DNA from: Peptostreptococcus porci
GTDB taxonomy: Bacteria; Bacillota; Clostridia; Peptostreptococcales; Peptostreptococcaceae
DNA: 64,000 nucleotides
Direction of reading: 5' to 3'
NCBI RefSeq assembly: GCF_009695815.1
Contig: NZ_VUNE01000001.1
Coordinates: forward strand, 434,001-498,000
A program made the translations under genes and the position numbers. A model generated the notes under the pieces. It saw only the letters and a program-made list of their open reading frames with translations. It was not told the origin of the DNA and ran no database searches. Every line of letters starts with the position of its first letter. Positions within the stretch are counted from its first letter, which is position 1. Below, one piece after another: positions 62,337 to 64,000 of this stretch.

Positions 62337-63745
62337 TTTGTACCATCCATTCCACCGCAATGGCCACCTATCAATTTGCTCCTTTGACGGACTCTGGATC
62401 CTTCCATCAAGGATGTACCTTTTTGTATTGCTAGGTAACCAAACTTGTCTCTTATACCGTCTATTGCATTTTCCAGATTTTCTTTTTTTTGCATTTCAAT
62501 TGGATCGTCAAAAAGCGAAAAAACCTGATATTCTCTTTTTTGAAGCTGTTCATACCTCACTCCAATTCTTCTGACAGAGCCACCATTAAACTTGCATCTA
62601 AACAAATCTATAACGTGTTTTATCAAATCTTCTGTGTGATGAGTTGGCTTAATTTTTTTGCTCGCATTTATAGATTTATGATCGTCGTTATGGCTAAATC
62701 CGATATAGATTGATACTACACAGGCATCTTTATCTATTCTTCTCAGGCGTATGGCAACTTGTTCTGCAATCTCTTTTAGAACTATTTCTATTTCGGATTG
62801 CTTTGTATAATTTCTAGGAAGAACCTGAGAATTACCCAATCCCTTTGATTGTGGCTTATAGGGGACTGTGACCTTGCTCTCATCTACACCATTTGCATGA
62901 AACCATAGCTGGACACCCATCACACCAAATTCCTTTTTAAGGTATTCTGGGTTAAAGTTTGCAAGCTCTTTTATCGAGTATATTCCGATTTTGTTTAGTC
63001 TTTTTGCTGTCCTACTTCCGATTCCCCAAAAATCTACGAGATTATCGATTCCCCAAACCTTTGTCTCAATATCTTCGTATGACCAATTTGCCCTCATACT
63101 TTTTGTTTTTTTTGCCTCGTTGTCGAGGGCTAGTTTTGCTAATAGTGGATTGGCGTTACTCATTCCTATTGCAGAATAGATTCCTATTTCTCTCCAAATA
63201 TCATTTTGAATCCTTGAACATACTATATCTAATTTGTCTTTTCTACTGATGGTGCTGTCTCCAACAAAATAGTTTATGGATGTTGTGAGGTCTATGAATG
63301 CCTCGTCGATTGAATATGGGCAAATTTCGCTTGGGGAGGCAAAGTTTTGGAATATTTTTTGAATTTTTATGTTTTCCTGTATATACAGCGACATACGAGG
63401 TGGTACTATAAAGGTTTTTTCTGCCCATTGTTCTACAAATTCGATGTATTTTTTTGTCACATTAATATTTTGTCTGGATGCATTTTCAAAGCTGAATTTG
63501 CGTGTGTTTATATCAAATGGCAAATCTCTGGCTCTACCTACATTGCTTCTTCCGAATACTTCTTTGAATATTGGTGAGCTAGCTAATATTAGACCATTGT
63601 GGTTGTCGAAATTACTCATTACGCACAGAGATGTGTTTAGAGGGTGAAGTCCTCTTTGAACACACTCAACACTAGCATAAAAAGATTTCATATCTACAAA
63701 AGCGATATCTGAACGAGGTTCTCTGGAATAGTCAATAATTGTCAT
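62333..63745 (-). CDS. Y-family DNA polymerase (UmuC/UvrX type)
   Basis: 470 aa translesion polymerase. IAFVDMKSFYASVECVQ (metal Asp), SIDEAFIDLT (catalytic acidic pair), helix-hairpin-helix GIGSRTAKRLNKIGIYSIKELA and the little-finger domain. The C-terminal QVFSLFDDP resembles a sliding-clamp binding motif. The UmuC-like N-terminus and S24 partner upstream point to an SOS role rather than housekeeping DinB. It lies 4 bases after the S24 gene and overlaps the YolD-like gene. Confidence 0.93.
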   Translation of the reverse strand: MTIIDYSREPRSDIAFVDMKSFYASVECVQRGLHPLNTSLCVMSNFDNHNGLILASSPIFKEVFGRSNVGRARDLPFDINTRKFSFENASRQNINVTKKYIEFVEQWAEKTFIVPPRMSLYIQENIKIQKIFQNFASPSEICPYSIDEAFIDLTTSINYFVGDSTISRKDKLDIVCSRIQNDIWREIGIYSAIGMSNANPLLAKLALDNEAKKTKSMRANWSYEDIETKVWGIDNLVDFWGIGSRTAKRLNKIGIYSIKELANFNPEYLKKEFGVMGVQLWFHANGVDESKVTVPYKPQSKGLGNSQVLPRNYTKQSEIEIVLKEIAEQVAIRLRRIDKDACVVSIYIGFSHNDDHKSINASKKIKPTHHTEDLIKHVIDLFRCKFNGGSVRRIGVRYEQLQKREYQVFSLFDDPIEMQKKENLENAIDGIRDKFGYLAIQKGTSLMEGSRVRQRSKLIGGHCGGMDGTK

Positions 63746-63749
63746 GATA

Positions 63750-64000
63750 CTATTTCTCCATAGGTCTGAAGCTATCCACGACCAAGCCTACTACTCTGAC
63801 TTCATCTATTGAGGCTAGAATGTCGTCATATTTTTTATTTATTGAAACCAGTCTTATTTTTTCGCTTTCCAGATAAACCTTTTTGATGTAGGTATTTTCT
63901 CTGTACACGACAGCATAGACCTGTCCATCAAAATCAAATCCAGTATTTTTTATTAGGGCGACGTCGCCATCTCTATATTTTGGCTCCATAGAGTCACCCT
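63750..64000 (-). CDS. S24 family peptidase / repressor, C-terminal part (cut by the window edge)
   Basis: On the minus strand the frame continues past the internal Met to the window end, where it reads GDSMEPKYRDGDVALI: the S24 nucleophile serine motif (GDSM). The downstream Lys in NTYIKKVYLES is the general base, and the end resembles UmuD or LexA-like repressors. The protein starts to the right of the window, probably with an HTH. With the polymerase it forms a UmuDC-like pair, self-cleaved on RecA activation by analogy. Confidence 0.85.
   Translation of the reverse strand, partial: GDSMEPKYRDGDVALIKNTGFDFDGQVYAVVYRENTYIKKVYLESEKIRLVSINKKYDDILASIDEVRVVGLVVDSFRPMEK

Overview
The window looks like chromosome of a low-GC, strictly anaerobic Gram-positive bacterium of the Clostridia. 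The best guess is a Peptostreptococcaceae-like amino-acid fermenter, but no 16S rRNA is present to confirm this. The evidence is A/T-rich DNA with strong GGAGG ribosome binding sites and frequent TTG starts, a single-chain pyruvate:ferredoxin oxidoreductase, a selenocysteine-containing Grd-type reductase with a betaine-type transporter, a SCIFF peptide, CWB2 cell-wall repeats as in Clostridioides, a T-box before thrS, and FolE/HD/FolP/FolBK gene order.

Layout: 1-8 kb carries recN, a SteA/SteB-like pair, two sugar/lipid-carrier transferases, a DUF3866 protein, purine nucleoside phosphorylase and mltG. At 8-10 kb are an O-methyltransferase and a U32 protein of the yrrM-yrrO type. At 10.1-12.2 kb is a run of four small type IV pilin-like proteins. 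At 12.3-15.9 kb are a Crp/Fnr regulator and the folate genes, followed by a GAF/PP2C phosphatase and the large PFOR gene (18.0-21.6 kb).

An A/T-richer block (21.7-27.7 kb) encodes a two-component system and an ABC exporter with two permeases. It abuts a decayed SNF2-helicase tail, followed by PP2C, glycosyltransferase, DUF6873 and DUF445 genes. Next come thrS under T-box control, a membrane-anchored MutS-like ATPase and an ECF S-component on the minus strand, then map with SEC-C, DUF3841, an MBL-fold hydrolase, and infC-rpmI-rplT.

42.1-47.3 kb is a betaine-reductase unit: the component B proprotein, a UGA-interrupted selenoprotein, a BCCT transporter and a TetR regulator. Envelope genes (YtxH, DUF948-like, 3D-domain) and an XRE-cupin regulator lead to ruvC-ruvA-ruvB-queA-tgt-yajC, an isolated SCIFF precursor gene, a CWB2 protein, an LTA-synthase-like protein, ktrB/ktrA and a SpoU methyltransferase. 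The right edge holds a minus-strand SOS-type cassette: S24 peptidase, Y-family polymerase, YolD-like protein and a small unknown.

The items most worth a second look are the SCIFF gene without its radical-SAM maturase nearby, the Sec349 selenoprotein with a visible SECIS-like hairpin, the regulatory palindromes, the non-E5 pilin cluster and the island that sits beside the helicase remnant. I saw no rRNA or tRNA gene, no CRISPR array and no intact insertion sequence.
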